64,000 nucleotides of DNA. Origin: Sipunculus nudus. Its lineage: Eukaryota; Annelida; Sipuncula; Golfingiida; Sipunculidae. Below the pieces are notes generated by a model that worked only from the letters and a program-made list of their open reading frames with translations, made no database searches and was not told where the DNA came from. The stretch spans positions 58,096,386-58,160,385 of the forward strand of contig CM049322.1 in assembly GCA_026874595.1 (NCBI GenBank). The letters are read 5' to 3'. A program made the position numbers and the translations under genes. Position 1 is the stretch's first letter; each line of letters starts with the position of its first letter. Shown piece after piece: positions 29,998 to 43,796 of the stretch.

Positions 29998-30566
29998 AAG
30001 TACATGTAGGTTTCTTTGTAAGAGTCCATGGTATTGGACATAAAACAATGTATTACTTTCGCATTATTATAACTATAAACAATGTCTTACCTTTTCACTT
30101 AAGGCTTGTATGTTCACACATTTTTGGACGTGATATTTTGGGTTATAACCCAAAAAAGGGAGGTATATGCTTGGTCTTAACTTGTAGAGAGTTCTGTTTC
30201 GTCTGGAAAACTTTTGCCTGCTTCATCGTAAACACTTTTTTATATGAATGGCATTGTATCAACAAATGAATGTAAACCAAGCACAAACAAAATACAGGGA
30301 CCCATGTAGAGCAAATGTATATACCAATTATACTTTTTTATTTGAATATAAAATGACGTATTTAGTTTGAAAGAGAGTGGAATAAGAAAAATTGGTGCAG
30401 GTAGTCAACAAGAAAATTGGATATATGGCGATGTGACCAAAACATAAAATCCTGCGCTACAGACACATTTTGTTGTTTTGATAAACATGCTGAGTTGTCC
30501 GTTATACAGGTAATTTCCATTTGTTTAATTTGCCCCTCTTATTCATTATTATAAAATAACTTTATT

Positions 30567-30603
<37 letters not shown>

Positions 30604-30988
30604 TACAGAATAAAATTCAAAATTTCATTTAATATGAAAACTTCTCATTATTTTAAAATTCAAACGCCCTGTAAATTTCACCGGTCTGCAGTTGGATTGT
30701 TTTAAATACCTAAACATTTGAAAGCTGTTTTTATGTTTTTTTATATCAACTTGAATTTTTTTTATGAATTAAAACGTGCAAATTAATACCACCGTTTGCA
30801 TATCATTTACTAAAAAAGACTGTTTTGATTATTTCACTTTAGCAGTCTATAATGCATGCAGACATATAATAAGCCCGTTTTTAATTCCTGGTAATAAATT
30901 CCGTCTATGGTTAAGCGTAAAAAAACCTTTATATTGATCATTACAATATTGTATCACAATATTTGCTGTTGATTAGATTTGGAATAAA

Positions 30989-31053
<65 letters not shown>

Positions 31054-31479
31054 ATGGTACAAACTTAAAATTACCTCTAAATGATCTGACCTATTATGTA
31101 AACCAGAATCATATGAAATATATTTTATTGGCTGGCAAACATGCACTCCGGGTTGTTAGTTTGGCAAAATATTACTGAAAGATCTTACCGCGTTAGGGTT
31201 TTCGGGCAATTGTAATATGTACGTATACGATAAAGCAATATTCCGGTTAAAAAAATCAACAGCAAATACAACCAATCAAGAATTCGAATTGTATAAACGA
31301 ACTCTTATGTAAGAAATCTTATTTAGCAAATATAACCGTGCATACAACATTACGGGTATTCTGTTGAAACTTTATATATTATGAATAAAGTATGAAAGTA
31401 TATACGAAACATGGAAAACACACATGCGCCCGAGTCAAATAGCTTTTAATCACCAAATCTACTATGCAACGCAAGAGAA
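29998..31479. other. Non-coding, two TA tracts
   Basis: No gene seen. TA microsatellites lie at 30572-30601 and 30992-31050. The remainder is AT-rich. Confidence 0.5.
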
Positions 31480-33640
31480 AGTCCCATTACCAAACAAATA
31501 TAAAGCTTCTAAAATGTGATCAAATGCGCTAGGTTAAGTGCATGAGCATACATTCTCTTTTTATTGATGATCATTAACCGGTGCGCGTCGATGCGTAGTG
31601 GCTGTTACATTTTACGTACTTTACTCATTTACATAGTGTATTATCACTTTGGTAAATGGAGGCCTCGTGTGTGATTACTTGATACCTCGATGCAGGATCG
31701 GTTGAGTATTTATAAAAGGTACGATGCGATGGTGGACTTCCGTTGTGTTTGACAAAAGAAAAACATCGTTCTCTAGTATAATACATCATTCAGTCGAATC
31801 CCAAGCATTCTCTAAATGTCGGCTTCTATGTATTGCTCGCCACCTGAATTGTTGATGTAAAGAATGCTGTTGCACGGCAAACTCATGGCAAATGTGACAG
31901 GTACATTAAAAAAAATGACATTTTACTCAGGGACAAACAGTTTGTGTCATGTAGAATATATAATGTATAAATAAAACATGCAAAAGTGATTGAACTAAAT
32001 AATATCAGAATAGTAATAAATCCCATGACCCTACTTGTATAAAGGTGTGGATGAACTGACCCATTTATCTTACCTAAAAAAAAATAAAAATAAAAAAAAA
32101 ATAAAAAAAACTGACAGCCCTATCGGAAGAAAATATTACCGATCATTTAGCTTGGATAGTGGTATGTTACACAATAAACACATTATGGGCAAGTTGTCTT
32201 TCTTAGAACCATGTATTATCCAAACCATAGAATGTTCGGCAGAAACTTTATCTTATGAGGCACGTGAAAATAACAAAACCAAGGAGCACCATTCAGCTAT
32301 CTAAGAGGTATCTGAACAGAATGACCCGGCCTGTTAAGCACACGATACGGTTGTAATGAGTAGGATATTAATTCGTCTTTTACATATAAATGCAAGCCAA
32401 GAACACAGGCTTTGACTGCTTTAGGGTACCAAATTTCAAGTTAAACATCAACAATCCATTTTATTGTTGACCTGAAGGCATATATATCCTAAATGTAACT
32501 TAAGTACCTATTTTTTCAGCCCTTTATGAGGATATTTTATAAAATGTATTGAATGTGTCTGCCCACGGGGGGAGCATATCATCGGGGAAGTATTGATAAC
32601 AATCTTTTCACGTGAATACCGTCACGTATGTCTGGTACGCATAAATCAATAAAGAAAGTCAATAACAAGATTATCCCCGTATAGGTTCCGTCGCCTTAAC
32701 TGTACTGATTGTACTATGGACCCCACATAAATAATAATGAACGACAGGGGCCATGTGTACACTATGCTCTTTTATACAAGATAAGCCACGGAGACCTTAT
32801 ATACATTTTTGGACGAACTATGCCCCCTATTATAGATATCGTTCTCATCGTGTGAAGGCAGTTTTGTTGAAAGCATATGATTTCAAAAGAAATTGTACAT
32901 CATATCGTGTGAAGGCAGTTTTGTTGAAAGCATACATCCCTAATAATGTAGTATAAGAAAACAAAACCAAGATATGTCACCACAAGTTAAATATTGTCAT
33001 CTGTTATAACTCTTTCAGATCTTACCACATCACTTTCACAGTAACCCCCCCCCCACTCCTCACCCCAGAAAAAAAAATAATAATTCTATATTTCATATAT
33101 TTCTAGAGAGTTGTTTTGGTTATAATAGAAATGTTTATCCTATAATGGTATATATCCCTTTATATCGCATTAAATGGTTCGCAATGTTATGAGAATATAA
33201 CAAAATAGTCGAGCCAGGAAAGTTTGCTTTCATTTTGCATATAGTTACTCTATTCTTAAAAAAATACATATGCACTTATTTAACCACCGAGGTATTTCCA
33301 AATGAAAGAGCTTGAAAATGGTTACCGTTTGAAAAAAAGTTAGGAAGGTGACCTCATGAAAAAGGCCTATGCCTTTTCGAGTATATAGGGTACACACAGC
33401 ATACAAAAAAGGAGAGGTGGATGACAGGAATCATGTATACACTGGTATGCATATACAAGAAAAGCCACTCTGACATTTGTTACATAGATTTCCGAACTAT
33501 ATCCTCGAGTGTTGCTAATCGGTATTTAAAACGTTGCTCAAGTGAGTGATTTCGGGAAATGGTAGACGTAGGTGTTCGGACAAATCACGGGCCTATACTC
33601 ACATATATCACAACTTATCAAGGATTTCCGTCTCTAATTA
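31480..33640. repeat. Local duplicated block, copy C
   Basis: Matches copy D (34690-36620) in order: AAGTGCATGAGCATACA (about 31538 and 34731), CAAAGGAGCAC-like (about 32281 and 35498), GGGAAGTATTGATA (about 32585 and 35818), and CCATGTGTACACTATGCT-like (about 32750 and 35986). It also matches blocks A and B at GCTCGCCACCTGAATTGTT-like (about 31836), CATGACCCTAC and GCATAAATCAATAAAG. Includes a 31-bp direct repeat (CGTGTGAAGGCAGTTTTGTT at about 32849 and 32906). No intact gene seen. Confidence 0.6.
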
Positions 33641-34689
33641 ACCTTTCACTTCGGATCTCTTCACATTAACATTAAATAAATTTAAACAAAAATCAAAATT
33701 CATACATTTCCTGACGGATGTTAATATTTGTCGGAATTACCTTAAATAACAACTGTAACGGTATATATCCCTACACTTTACCTTGGGTAGATCACCATTT
33801 TAAGTACACACAGCAAAAGGAGTGATATGTGCTGACTTCTGAAACTGGTCGCTCTTGTCTCACATACAGATGTTCTAATAAAAAAAAGCAAAACAAAATA
33901 ACCACTTGTAATAAAACCTTAGTGTTCCCAAAGACAATACCCTACGGTTACTCTTTCTGTTTTACAGTTATCAATATTTACCTCTTAATGAATCGGTAAA
34001 TCTTAAATAGATTGATCATCGTGGATGTTCACACTAGGGCAGGTTCAAGTGCGATAAGATTTCAAATATTTGTATCCAATCTGTAGTTTATAATAACTAT
34101 AAGGCATAATTACTTAATTTCGATATGAATCACACTGCATTTCCATTCACCAGATTTGTCCTTTATCCCTGAAAATATCAAACGTATTTATTGATAATGA
34201 ATTCATTTGTCTCCTTTTCTTCAATATAACTTAAACCCGCTTTTGAGTACTCTTCGGTACAATATATTCAAAATAGGTCGTCGAATACAATATGTAGATA
34301 TTGGTGATTATTCTTCATGAACAAGACCCAATTTTAGTATTTCTACTGGGGCTTATTAGTTTTCTTCCATTATTTTACAAGTGATATTGTAGAATCTTTA
34401 GAATCCTGGCAGAGGGCTGCGCACTTCCAAATGTTTAAGTGTGGAGAAGTAAGTTCTGTCCCCTGAGCCCTTTTCTGCATCAGCAGAGCAGCACTGTCCG
34501 GAGCAGTACTTTAGAAAACGTTTATTGTTAAGATATTTTATGATAATTTACTGACCGGTTATGTGCTTTTATAATTAAGCGCACTTTTATTGACCTTTCG
34601 CGTTTTGTAATTATACGAGAGGAATTATTATTTCCATAACATAGCAACGCACATCAGGACAGGTGGGCGTCCAAATCAAATGGCTATTA
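33641..34689. other. No gene seen
   Basis: AT-rich sequence between duplicated blocks C and D, without recognisable exon, RNA gene or mobile-element end. Confidence 0.45.
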
Positions 34690-35240
34690 GTCTCAGAAAG
34701 CTTTCAGAAACGATCACATGCAGTAGATTAAGTGCATGAGCATACAATTTATTATTGATCTTCACTAACTGATATGCAGTGGCATTTTTACGCAGTTTAC
34801 TTTTTACATATATTACCTTCACACGGGTAAATGTCTGGAAGAATAAAAATATATTATAATATATTGCACATTTTTATTCTTTTATCATATCGCAACTAAG
34901 TTTTTTAAATTATTTAAAGGTGAAATAATAATCTTCTGCTTAGTCAGAAGAAACTGGTTAACAATGGTGGATATTCAGAAAGATATCACAGTTCTCATTC
35001 ATAATCTTTATGTCTGCGGAGATTAGAGTTATCCTCCGGTGTAAGGTGATATATGGCCTTCAATCAAGGCCACGGCTATAAAACACTGAAGAAAAACAAC
35101 ACAGTAAAATCACTACAGACTGTTTTCCGGGATGCGACCCGATCCTCAGGTGAATCTTGTCAGATTCTAACCACATTCACCTGATGATCGGGTCGCATCC
35201 CGTGACTCTAGTGAGTTTACTGTGTTGTTTTTCTTCATTG

Positions 35241-35299
<59 letters not shown>

Positions 35300-36620
35300 T
35301 GCATATATGCAGTTAATATGCAGAAGGCAAATGCAAGAAGTGTTCTTTTATCGTTTCTTTTCTCAAATATAGTTCGCTTTTACTTAGAATCTTATCCACA
35401 TACATTTTACTTGTACATAATATACACCAATTCATATCGAAACCAGAGAATGGCCGATAGGTACCTCATCTTATGAAGCATGTGAAAATTACAAATCAAA
35501 GGAGCACAGTTCTGCCATCTACAAGTTATCAGTGCAGCAGCACATTAACAAATGACTTGAATTATAAGGCGCCATATAAGGTAGTAATCAGCAGGAGATA
35601 ATTAAATTAGTATTTTACATATACATGCCAGCCAACAGCACATACTTTGCTTGCAACGGCGTAATAATTGTCAATTTTAAAACCAACCATCTGTTATATT
35701 TTTGATCTGAATGTATAAATATGCTGAAAGTTATTTAGTACCTTAATGTGAACCCATTATGGGGATATCTTGTGAAACGGCCTGATTGTAATTGCGCTAG
35801 AGGGAGATCATCTTCAGGGAAGTATTGATACCGATCGGATCATGAAATACAGTTCTGTGTATCATGTCCATGAATAAAAAAAGAACCCAACTACCAAATA
35901 CAAAAGGGCTCGTCTCATGTCCTGTAATGTACTGTAACGTACTGTAGCGTGATGCCTCCATATAAAGAATGCTTGGCGACAGGAGCCACATGTACACTAT
36001 GCTGTGTCTATACATGATCAGCTATGGGGACTTTTAATACCTTGATCGACGAACTCTGCCTTCTAATATAGATAACATCTCAGGTAACTGAGCTTGATAA
36101 GGAAAAAAAAATGAAATTCACATTATGACATGTAAACGCAGCTTTGTGCAAAGCACATAAGCCTAGCTATGCAATTAAAGGTTGAAGCCCGATATATCAC
36201 CACCTGTTAAGATATGTCATTAGTAATGCACTATCCACTTTGATCACATCACTTTTAAGTAACCCACCCCCGCCTCCAAACACGCACACACACACAACAA
36301 ATCACTAAATAATTTACTTTCATATATTTCCAGTGTGTTGTTTCGGAAATAACTCCAACAGCTTCTTTCCCATATTGATAAAAATTCTTGCGCATTGCAT
36401 TGAATGGGATACAAACCTATGAACAGACAAATAAATGGCCGACTTGTTCTGACCTATAAGCAAGCCGTCATTTTGTCACTTAATCATAAACAAATCTCTC
36501 CTAATACCACCACCGGGTATTCTCAAAAATAACACCTTGCAATTGTTTACCGGTTGAGAAAAGGAGAAGGGTTTTGGCCTTAGAATAAGGAATTACGCCT
36601 TTTCCACCAACTTTTCTCCA
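34690..36620. repeat. Local duplicated block, copy D
   Basis: Collinear with copy C at an offset of about 3.2 kb; see copy C for landmarks. It contains a long hairpin at 35087-35237 and a TA tract at 35243-35296 that copy C lacks at the corresponding place, so that insertion followed the duplication or was lost from C. Confidence 0.6.
35087..35296. repeat. Long hairpin abutting (TA)n
   Basis: The left arm 35087-35155 starts TGAAGAAAAACAACACAGTA and ends TCAGGTGAAT. The right arm 35175-35237 is its reverse complement with a few mismatches and a short unpaired patch near the middle of the left arm. Both contain the core GGGATGCGACCCGATC. The loop is ~19 bp. A TA tract (35243-35296) begins 6 bp after the right arm. 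Confidence 0.9.
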
Positions 36621-38384
36621 TCCCCTGACTTGTAAAGCTTTATTGTTGGCAAATTTCAGTATGAAATAAACATATTGCAACTCGATATAAATAATTTAGA
36701 TAAAGGAGTAGATATAGTAACACTTGGCGTACACTTGGCGTAACACTTTTTTATTCTATTTGCGTTGTCCAAGACTTAAAAAGTGAGGTTTCACTTTCAG
36801 TGATACAAAGGCATTATCTTATTTAGCTATACTAAGAATTATAGAGTCCCGTATCAAACAGTGTCAAGAAGTATGGTAAATCTTGTAGTTTACGTTATTC
36901 TCGGTACGTTTTTTTTTTTTTTTTTTTGTTGCTTTAATAACATGTGGGCGGAATAAATATTTTTACGAGTTTTAAGGGGCATCCATCCCCCATCCGTCCG
37001 TGTACATTTACCAGATGGTGAGAGAAAAGGACACATAGCCTCAATAGTGATTTTTTTAGATTATACGCAGAAAGGGGGAACAAAAAGTACGTAAAAGGGT
37101 CAATAATTTCAAGTTGATGTGTCAGGTGGTCTTAAAATGAACGTTGGACCGACATTGGTATTTGTAATAATGTGTAAAAGTTTATATCCAAATATTGACA
37201 ACTGTCACTGGTTTAAAAGACTGGCATTTTGGTAAATGGGTCCTTTGGCCCCTAAGTGTCATTAATGATTACAATCGTGTGAATAATTGCAACTGTTAGG
37301 ACACAGTTATCACCAAACGTTACGCAGGCAACGTTTTTTTTAACGGGCAAGTTCACAGTGTATGCTGGCAATGAGGTGGTCAGATTAGATAATAAGGAAT
37401 GGCAACTAGCTGCCCTAAGCATCTTGGGATTTATTCGAAAATGGCCATTCTTGTTGAATTATTGGATGAGTGCTTGCATTAAACGTAAATCAGAGGGCAT
37501 GTTCTGTTTGCCATTGTTCCTTTAAAAGGTCATTTGTTTAAAAAAAAGTAAAAGATTTTTCTTTCAGAAATACAGCAATATATTTAATTCGAGCATTATA
37601 GTCGAGCTGTAGTATTGTCCGGCTATCAGGTCTTTTGTTAATACCCAAATTCCTTATATCTGATAAACGTAAATAAGTATAGAACGGTCAATTTATTTAT
37701 GAATAGCATTTTTTTCCAATATACTGGTGTATACACTACGCAAATCTTATAAGCGGTTATTTTCTTACACAGAAACAGCTCTGCATAAAACAGGGACACA
37801 TATTTAGGTCAATGTGCCTAAAAGAGGAATAAGTGAAAAGTACAGCCGATTTACAAAATCGCAAAATATGACGGTGTGACAATAAACCTATGCTATGTTG
37901 TTTCATATAAATCCTTCTCTCTTGTCATAAGATAACATTTTCCTGATCAAACTGTGTTATAACTACTATATTTGCATGAAGTACTGTGTATGTATCACCG
38001 AAAACAAACAACATTATATAATGAATATTGTCATAACATCGACATCATTATACTCAATCGAAAATCTAGATGACATAATAACCATCAGTAAAGTCATAAT
38101 CACAAAGGATGTAATCATAAAAATGGCCAAATAATCCCTCTGGGGAAAAAGTATATTCTTTTTTTTTCAAAGTAAACAGCCATTTCGTCGTTAATAACAC
38201 CCAACACTCATTTCAAAGTATTCAGTTGTTTTGGGATTGCACAACCAACCTTCAGATAAATTTATGTTGAACATATTTAATTAAATGGGTTTTAATGTCA
38301 TTTGTCATTTGTTTTTGCACTAATTTATGTTTTGAATGTAGAATTTGTTATAATGAGGTTTGTGTTAGCAGTTCTCGCATATTT
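36621..38384. other. No gene seen
   Basis: AT-rich sequence with a T-tract at about 36910-36927. No recognisable exon, RNA gene or mobile element. Confidence 0.45.
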
Positions 38385-39010
38385 TGGTCTCTGATGTGGT
38401 GATAACGTAGCTGTAGGTATCTGCTGTTTTTGTTGCGTGTGCCGTCATTTCTATGTTACTCCATATGATGATAATTGAGCTTTAGGCTTGTGCTGGTTGC
38501 GTTGCCTGTGGTGCCACCTATAGGCACGTGATGTAATGAAAATACCAGGGCCCTGTGCTAAATTGTTATGTCACCTCTAGAATTGCTGGTGTAATGATAA
38601 TGAACTCTAATGGACTCTGCTGACTCTGTTTTTTTGTAGCCATCTCCCGGTGACTGGTGTCATGATAATGGCGCAAGAGCCGTGTTCTGTATTGTTTGTG
38701 CTACCCTTTGTTAGATGAGATGTTGTGTTGTTTGTGCTTTCATCTCATAGTCACTGGTGCGATTACAATGGAATTAAAGGCCTGTGATGGTTATGTTGCT
38801 CGTGCTGGAGTCTCTGCGCTACTTGTGTGATAAAAATCTAGCTAAAGCGCTGTCTTGGTTGTGTTGCTATCTAGTTTTCTGTTGCTGTACCTCTAAGCAC
38901 TGATTTTATGACAATAGAGCCAGGACCCTGTGTTAGTTGATATGGAAATGTGTGGAGATATGTTGCTTGTGCTGATGATGCAGTGGTTCTTCTGCAGTGT
39001 GATAACATTT
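38385..39010 (+). repeat. Degenerate minisatellite, ~65-100-bp units
   Basis: About eight diverged units in a row, each with a GTGATGATAATGGAGC-like start, then a CTGTGNTGGTTGTGTTGCTTG-like middle and a CATCTCTAGGCACTGG-like end. Unit starts are near 38391, 38461, 38529, 38589, 38657, 38757, 38824 and 38900. Unit length varies through indels, and the fifth contains an internal duplication. No coding sense was seen. Confidence 0.65.
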
Positions 39011-40729
39011 GAGATTATCGCCTCCACTTGTATGATATGAAGGGTCTCCTTCTTGTGTTAATGTAAGCGCGGTGGTTTTACCGGCTGTGTGGGGACAAAG
39101 AGCGCTACGTCTCTACTAATACAGAATCAGACGATCTCCGATGACGGGCACTTGAACAAGATGAGGCTTGGACTATGGTCTAATATTTCCATAAACGAAC
39201 ACATTATTTCTGACATGAAGCAATAAAGAGCAAAATAAAATTTATATTGTGAGTGACCGTTTTTTTTTTACTGTTCCTCTCTAAAGTCTTGTTCATAAAA
39301 AATCTCACTTTAACAAGGCTATGTAGAGTTTTACAAATTTATTAAGTCTAATCTTGAAAAAATATGAAAAAAATCGAATTCGGAAAAAAACTGTAAAAAT
39401 TAACTTTATAGCTTGACTTATGTCCTATATTATTTATTTCGTTTCAGTTAATAAGTAATCCAATTCACAAATTTAAAGAATTTATTATGAATATGTTTCA
39501 TTCAAGTGTAAAACTAACCTGTCGCCAGTAGCATGATGTACATTAGAAAAACATCATTTCCTGAACTGTTGCTACTGTAAGAAAAAAAGCCCCACAGCTC
39601 ATATTTTGTGCTAAATCGGATTATGGCCATCTTAGTGCTTATAATTCATAACATAAGTCTTGGTAAGAAAAGTTGTTATAGTTACAATGCAATGTAGTGA
39701 TCTCTTAATTCTATACTCACGACAAATAATAATTAATTCCAAATATTAATATATCATACGTATAATCTGCATCTAGCAAATTAATTTAAGATCAAATGCC
39801 ACATAACCGAATTCATCCTGACCGTTTGCATTCTTTTTCTATGTGCTGAATGCATATATGATAAGGCGATGAGGACAATTGATATAAATATCAGTACGAT
39901 AGCACTGTCAGGCGAATAACGTGGTACTAATCGGTTAACCGGTAGTCTAGGATGGATATAAAAACCTTTACATATGCTATTATATAATTGTTAAAGTAAC
40001 CATATCTTGTTTTTTTTTACTTGGTCACGGGTACATATTCTGTGAGTCTTCAACCAAACATGATTTGGGGAAGTAAGATACTGCACAACTCTTAACCCTT
40101 GGAACTAAACACTCGTTCGTTTCTTAACATTCATACAGGCCTTGAACCTCAAGTGAGGTCATTATTGCCAATAATCTTGCCACTGATGAGTAATAGAAAC
40201 TCAGGTGACATGATAAATTTAGACTGGAAAAATGTAATCGTCAGCCTTGAAACTCTAACTATATTATCCTGCGGTTTAGGTCAATTTTCTTAGAAATCCG
40301 AAATTGGGTTAAAGGGACCTATCGTCTCAAAAGCTCATGATCATAAAGAGGATTTTTAACAGACGGCACGTCTGACAGTGGTCACATAGTGACCAAACGA
40401 ACTGAAAACTTGTTGCTTAAAATCAATGGAGGTATGTTTTCAGTTCTCCATGACACATGAATAAGGGCACCCTTACCGTGTTGTGAGCTATGGAAGAATA
40501 ACCATATATTCAGCACCTTCTCCGTCAGGTAGGCATATTATGCAAGCATTAGTCTTGCATAACAGGATTCCTACAGACAGGCGCAGTGAGAGGAAATGAT
40601 AGCTGCAGTGTTATGCAAGTTGTTTTGTATTATTATGCCTATATATTATTGTGCAAGTCATGCTTAAACAATCCAACTCCAATGATTATCCAATTCTTGA
40701 GTGTTCATTATTATTTGTTTCGTGATAAA
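39011..40729. other. No gene seen
   Basis: AT-rich sequence up to the left edge of the LTR retrotransposon. A 64-codon frame at 40099-40293 matches nothing I know. Confidence 0.45.
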
Positions 40730-40733
40730 TGTA

Positions 40734-41757
40734 TGTCCAGGTTTCAAGCACATATGCTTAACATTTTGGTTCATAGTTATTTTTAAACGACAGTGTCTTA
40801 CGTAGCAGTCTAGGATGACAAACAACAAGCAAGGCCAATGTACAAAACTAACTATTTATACATCAAATAAAACAAAAGTACATTTCATAATAATATTAAA
40901 CCAAGCATGATTCATATGGGACACAGTGGTCAGGTTATCTATACCAGTTACAAATCATTCAATATTCAGTAGCTTTCTACGTACGATCTGTAAATTCTGT
41001 ACATGTTCAAACAAGATATATATTATAGTCATTTGCACCAAACAGTCCTTGATAATTCATTAATAGTTCCCTTCTGGTATCGTCTCTCATGTGGTACAAC
41101 GCGCACACAAATTACTTTTTTAGTTCATAGACGTATCACATTTCATTTCTTATATCATAATATTTCTTTGTTCTCTGAAGCCTTACGGCTTGCCATGCAG
41201 GTCATTTGTCACATGTGATCCTTATACTTTTTTCTTTAATGTTGACCTGGCAGTTCTCAGTTTCTTGTACATAAATACATAATTCCACTTATATAGTTCT
41301 TCTTAATATCTCCAGGTCTTTGAAAGCATGAAAAGGTCCAGTATTTTTTTTTATTTTTTTTTTATCTCTTGAGTACTTGCTGCTACTGGTATCTCTTTGT
41401 CATAATATTGTTCCACTACATTGGGACCTTCTTTCTCTGTTGGAATTCTGATAAGTACAGACAACTTTCATGATGCTACAGCCACGTCAAGGCTATATCC
41501 TTGACACAACGTCTGACCTGCTTGTAACAGCACAGACAGTACTGTTCTGGTCCAGTTTAACCTTTGACCTAGTACCCCGCTACACATGTAAACATTGCTT
41601 GCTGGTTGGGAAACATACTTGTCACACTTAACAGGCCTATCCATTACATCTTCGTCTTGCCCCAAAGGACATTTATGCACTAAGTACAACAAAACTTAAA
41701 ATACCAAATAAATAAACCTTTTTTTATAATATCTTAAGCACACACACACACACACAT

Positions 41758-41815
<58 letters not shown>

Positions 41816-41901
41816 CATTTCTTTATAATACCTTGGTACACCCAATAAATGATCCTTTTTTATAGTAGTTTATATTATTCAAATAAATGATTTCCTTGAC
41901 A
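40734..41901 (-). repeat. LTR (3' LTR of the minus-strand element)
   Basis: Matches 45982-47099 across its length, with landmarks AGCAGTCTAGGATGACAAAC, CATATGGGACACAGTGGTCA and CTTGGTACACCCAATAAATG. It ends TTGACA next to the purine tract. It contains a CA/TA microsatellite (41739-41814) where the other LTR has only CACACATATATA. The first ~30 bp match the other LTR poorly, so the outer edge rests mainly on the TG start and the TGTA flank. Confidence 0.8.
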
Positions 41902-41914
41902 CGCCCCCATTTAC
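41902..41914 (-). other. Polypurine tract
   Basis: On the minus strand AAATGGGGGCG directly precedes the TGTCAAGG start of the 3' LTR. This is the expected place for plus-strand DNA priming. Confidence 0.6.
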
Positions 41915-42116
41915 GAAAATATGAATATATGAAAATATGAATATTTCACATGGAAGAACCATACCTTAACATAATATATGAACATAATCAGATTATATAG
42001 TACATTATTTAGCCAAAAGTAATCTCTGGCACGTTATGCTAATAATACATAATAATGATGATAATAATGATAACAAATAATCTCAGTTTACCATATACTC
42101 TTCTTGACATTCACAT

Positions 42117-42476
42117 TTACGCCTGTCTGCTTAAGTAGTCTGCTCCCACATGTTTAGATCCCTTTATGGCTTGTATCTTAAATCTGTACGTGTGCAGAAA
42201 CAATGCCAATCGCATAATACGACTGTTTCCTGCTTTGCTTCTCTGTATATAGGCAAGTGGTTGGTGGACAGTCTGCAGTGTGAACTCTTTGCCATAGAGA
42301 TAATTCTGGAATTTCTTCACTGCAAAAAATAGAGCCAAACATTCCCTTTCTATGCCTGTGTCTGAAGCATAAGCTTGGACAATAAAAGGCCTTTCAAAAT
42401 ATGGTAGCCTGAGAATTGTGGCTTGGGTGAGCAACGATTTTAATGTATCAGATGAACTACCTTGTGCATCTCCCAA
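42117..42476 (-). pseudogene. Retrotransposon RNase H domain
   Basis: The minus-strand frame includes ERECLALFFAVKKFQNYLYG, a degraded Q-T-x-H-Q-P-L motif, and the ending KHVGADYLSRQA, typical of the end of Ty3/gypsy RNase H. The motif normally reads TDHQPL; here it is TVHQPL, so a catalytic aspartate is lost. It is connected, out of frame, to the RT upstream. Confidence 0.85.
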
Positions 42477-42519
42477 CGTTCAGTATTGGCCTGGCCTTAC
42501 TGAGTCAAATCTGTTAAAG

Positions 42520-43395
42520 CTACAGCAACTTCAGCGAAGTTTGAAATAAACTTACTGTAATATCCTGCAAACCCAAAATGATCTAACCTGCCCCTTGGTA
42601 TTGGGCCGTGAAGCATCTCTAATTTTGTCAAGTTTTTTCAACTTCCATCTTGATTTGACCGTTACCCATTCATGACCAACAAAGGTTATTGACCCATATA
42701 CCACAAACCCCTTGGTAGGTCTTGATGCCTCTCTAATATGCTGAAATAACTATCTAAGCATTGCAATGTGCTCTCTCCATGTAGGAGTATGCTCTAGTAC
42801 ATCATCAATAAAACTGTCTACACCGTCGACTCCTTTAAGCATCTTACGCATCATGCGATTGAATGTGGCTGAACTGTTCACTAAACTGAAAGGCATCGTA
42901 CAAAACTAAAACCTCCCTTGTGGAGTCGTGAATGCTTTGATATCCCTACTGTTCCTGGCAACAGTAATCTGCCAATACCCTTTGCTTAAATAAGTCTTTT
43001 GGAAAAAAATGATCTCCATAGAGTTTTGCCTTGATATCATCTGCATTTGGCATAGGTTCCGAGTCAAACTTTGTTAAGGCATCGATTCGCCGAAAGTCTA
43101 TACAGAATCGATTTGTTTGATCCTTTTTCTTCACCAATACAACTGGAGAATTGTATGCTGAATTTGATGGCTCAATCACTCCCCTATCTAACATACTAGT
43201 GACCTCCTTTTCCATACTGTCACGCACTTTGTAAGGAACTGGGTATGGTTTTGTCCTGATAGGCACCCTTGTAGTTGTCACCATATCATGTTTTATCAAA
43301 TTAGTCTCACCTGGTCTGTCTGTAATTATATCTGATAATTCTCTCAACAATCCTATTACTTCTGCCCTTTTTTCTGAAATAAGACTCGGGCTCAC
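42520..43395 (-). pseudogene. Retrotransposon reverse transcriptase
   Basis: The frame at 42946-43395 holds the RT fingers: TKPYPVPYKVRDSMEKEV, a YNSPVVLVKKKD motif and FCIDFRRIDALTKF. Farther along, in another frame, MPFSLVNSSATFNRM and the catalytic box FIDDV (Asp-Asp at 42801-42806) are readable, then FAGYYSKFISNF near 42550. Frameshifts and an internal deletion separate these parts, so no intact RT is encoded. Confidence 0.87.
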
Positions 43396-43549
43396 ATAAA
43401 TATCTTTTTACGTCTCCTTGCTTGAAACAGGATGCAACAAATCTTACAAGTTCTGATTATCAACTACACCATCTTAATCATATTCTGGATAAACCAATAC
43501 TGACCCCGCCTCAACTGCATCTACCTGACATGCATCTACTGTAGCATCA

Positions 43550-43700
43550 ACTGGCTCAAGGTATAGTTTGAGCAAATTTGCATGATAGACCTTAGTTTTG
43601 CCCTGGACCTTCACTTTTTAGTCACATTCATTGACCACTTCAATTACCTCATACGGACCTTTTCACTTTAATAACAGTTTTGTCACACCTGGAATTTCCT
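43550..43700 (-). pseudogene. Integrase C-terminal GPY/F module
   Basis: The minus strand reads KGPYEVIEVVNE, then after an in-frame stop KVQGKTKVYHANLLKLYLEP. In Ty3/gypsy elements this module ends the integrase. Its position just before the RT confirms that integrase is truly upstream rather than misplaced. Confidence 0.75.
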
Positions 43701-43796
43701 GCCTTTTGCCTTTTTTTCATATTAATGTTTGTACACCCCTTGTGCCTCATATAGGCTTTCTCGAGCTAAATTACAAGTTTCCTCTATTTTATTTCT

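Noticed and set aside
38385-39010. CRISPR-like array of spaced repeats
   Set aside because: Units are diverged, variable in length and without constant repeat/spacer structure, and the DNA is clearly animal.
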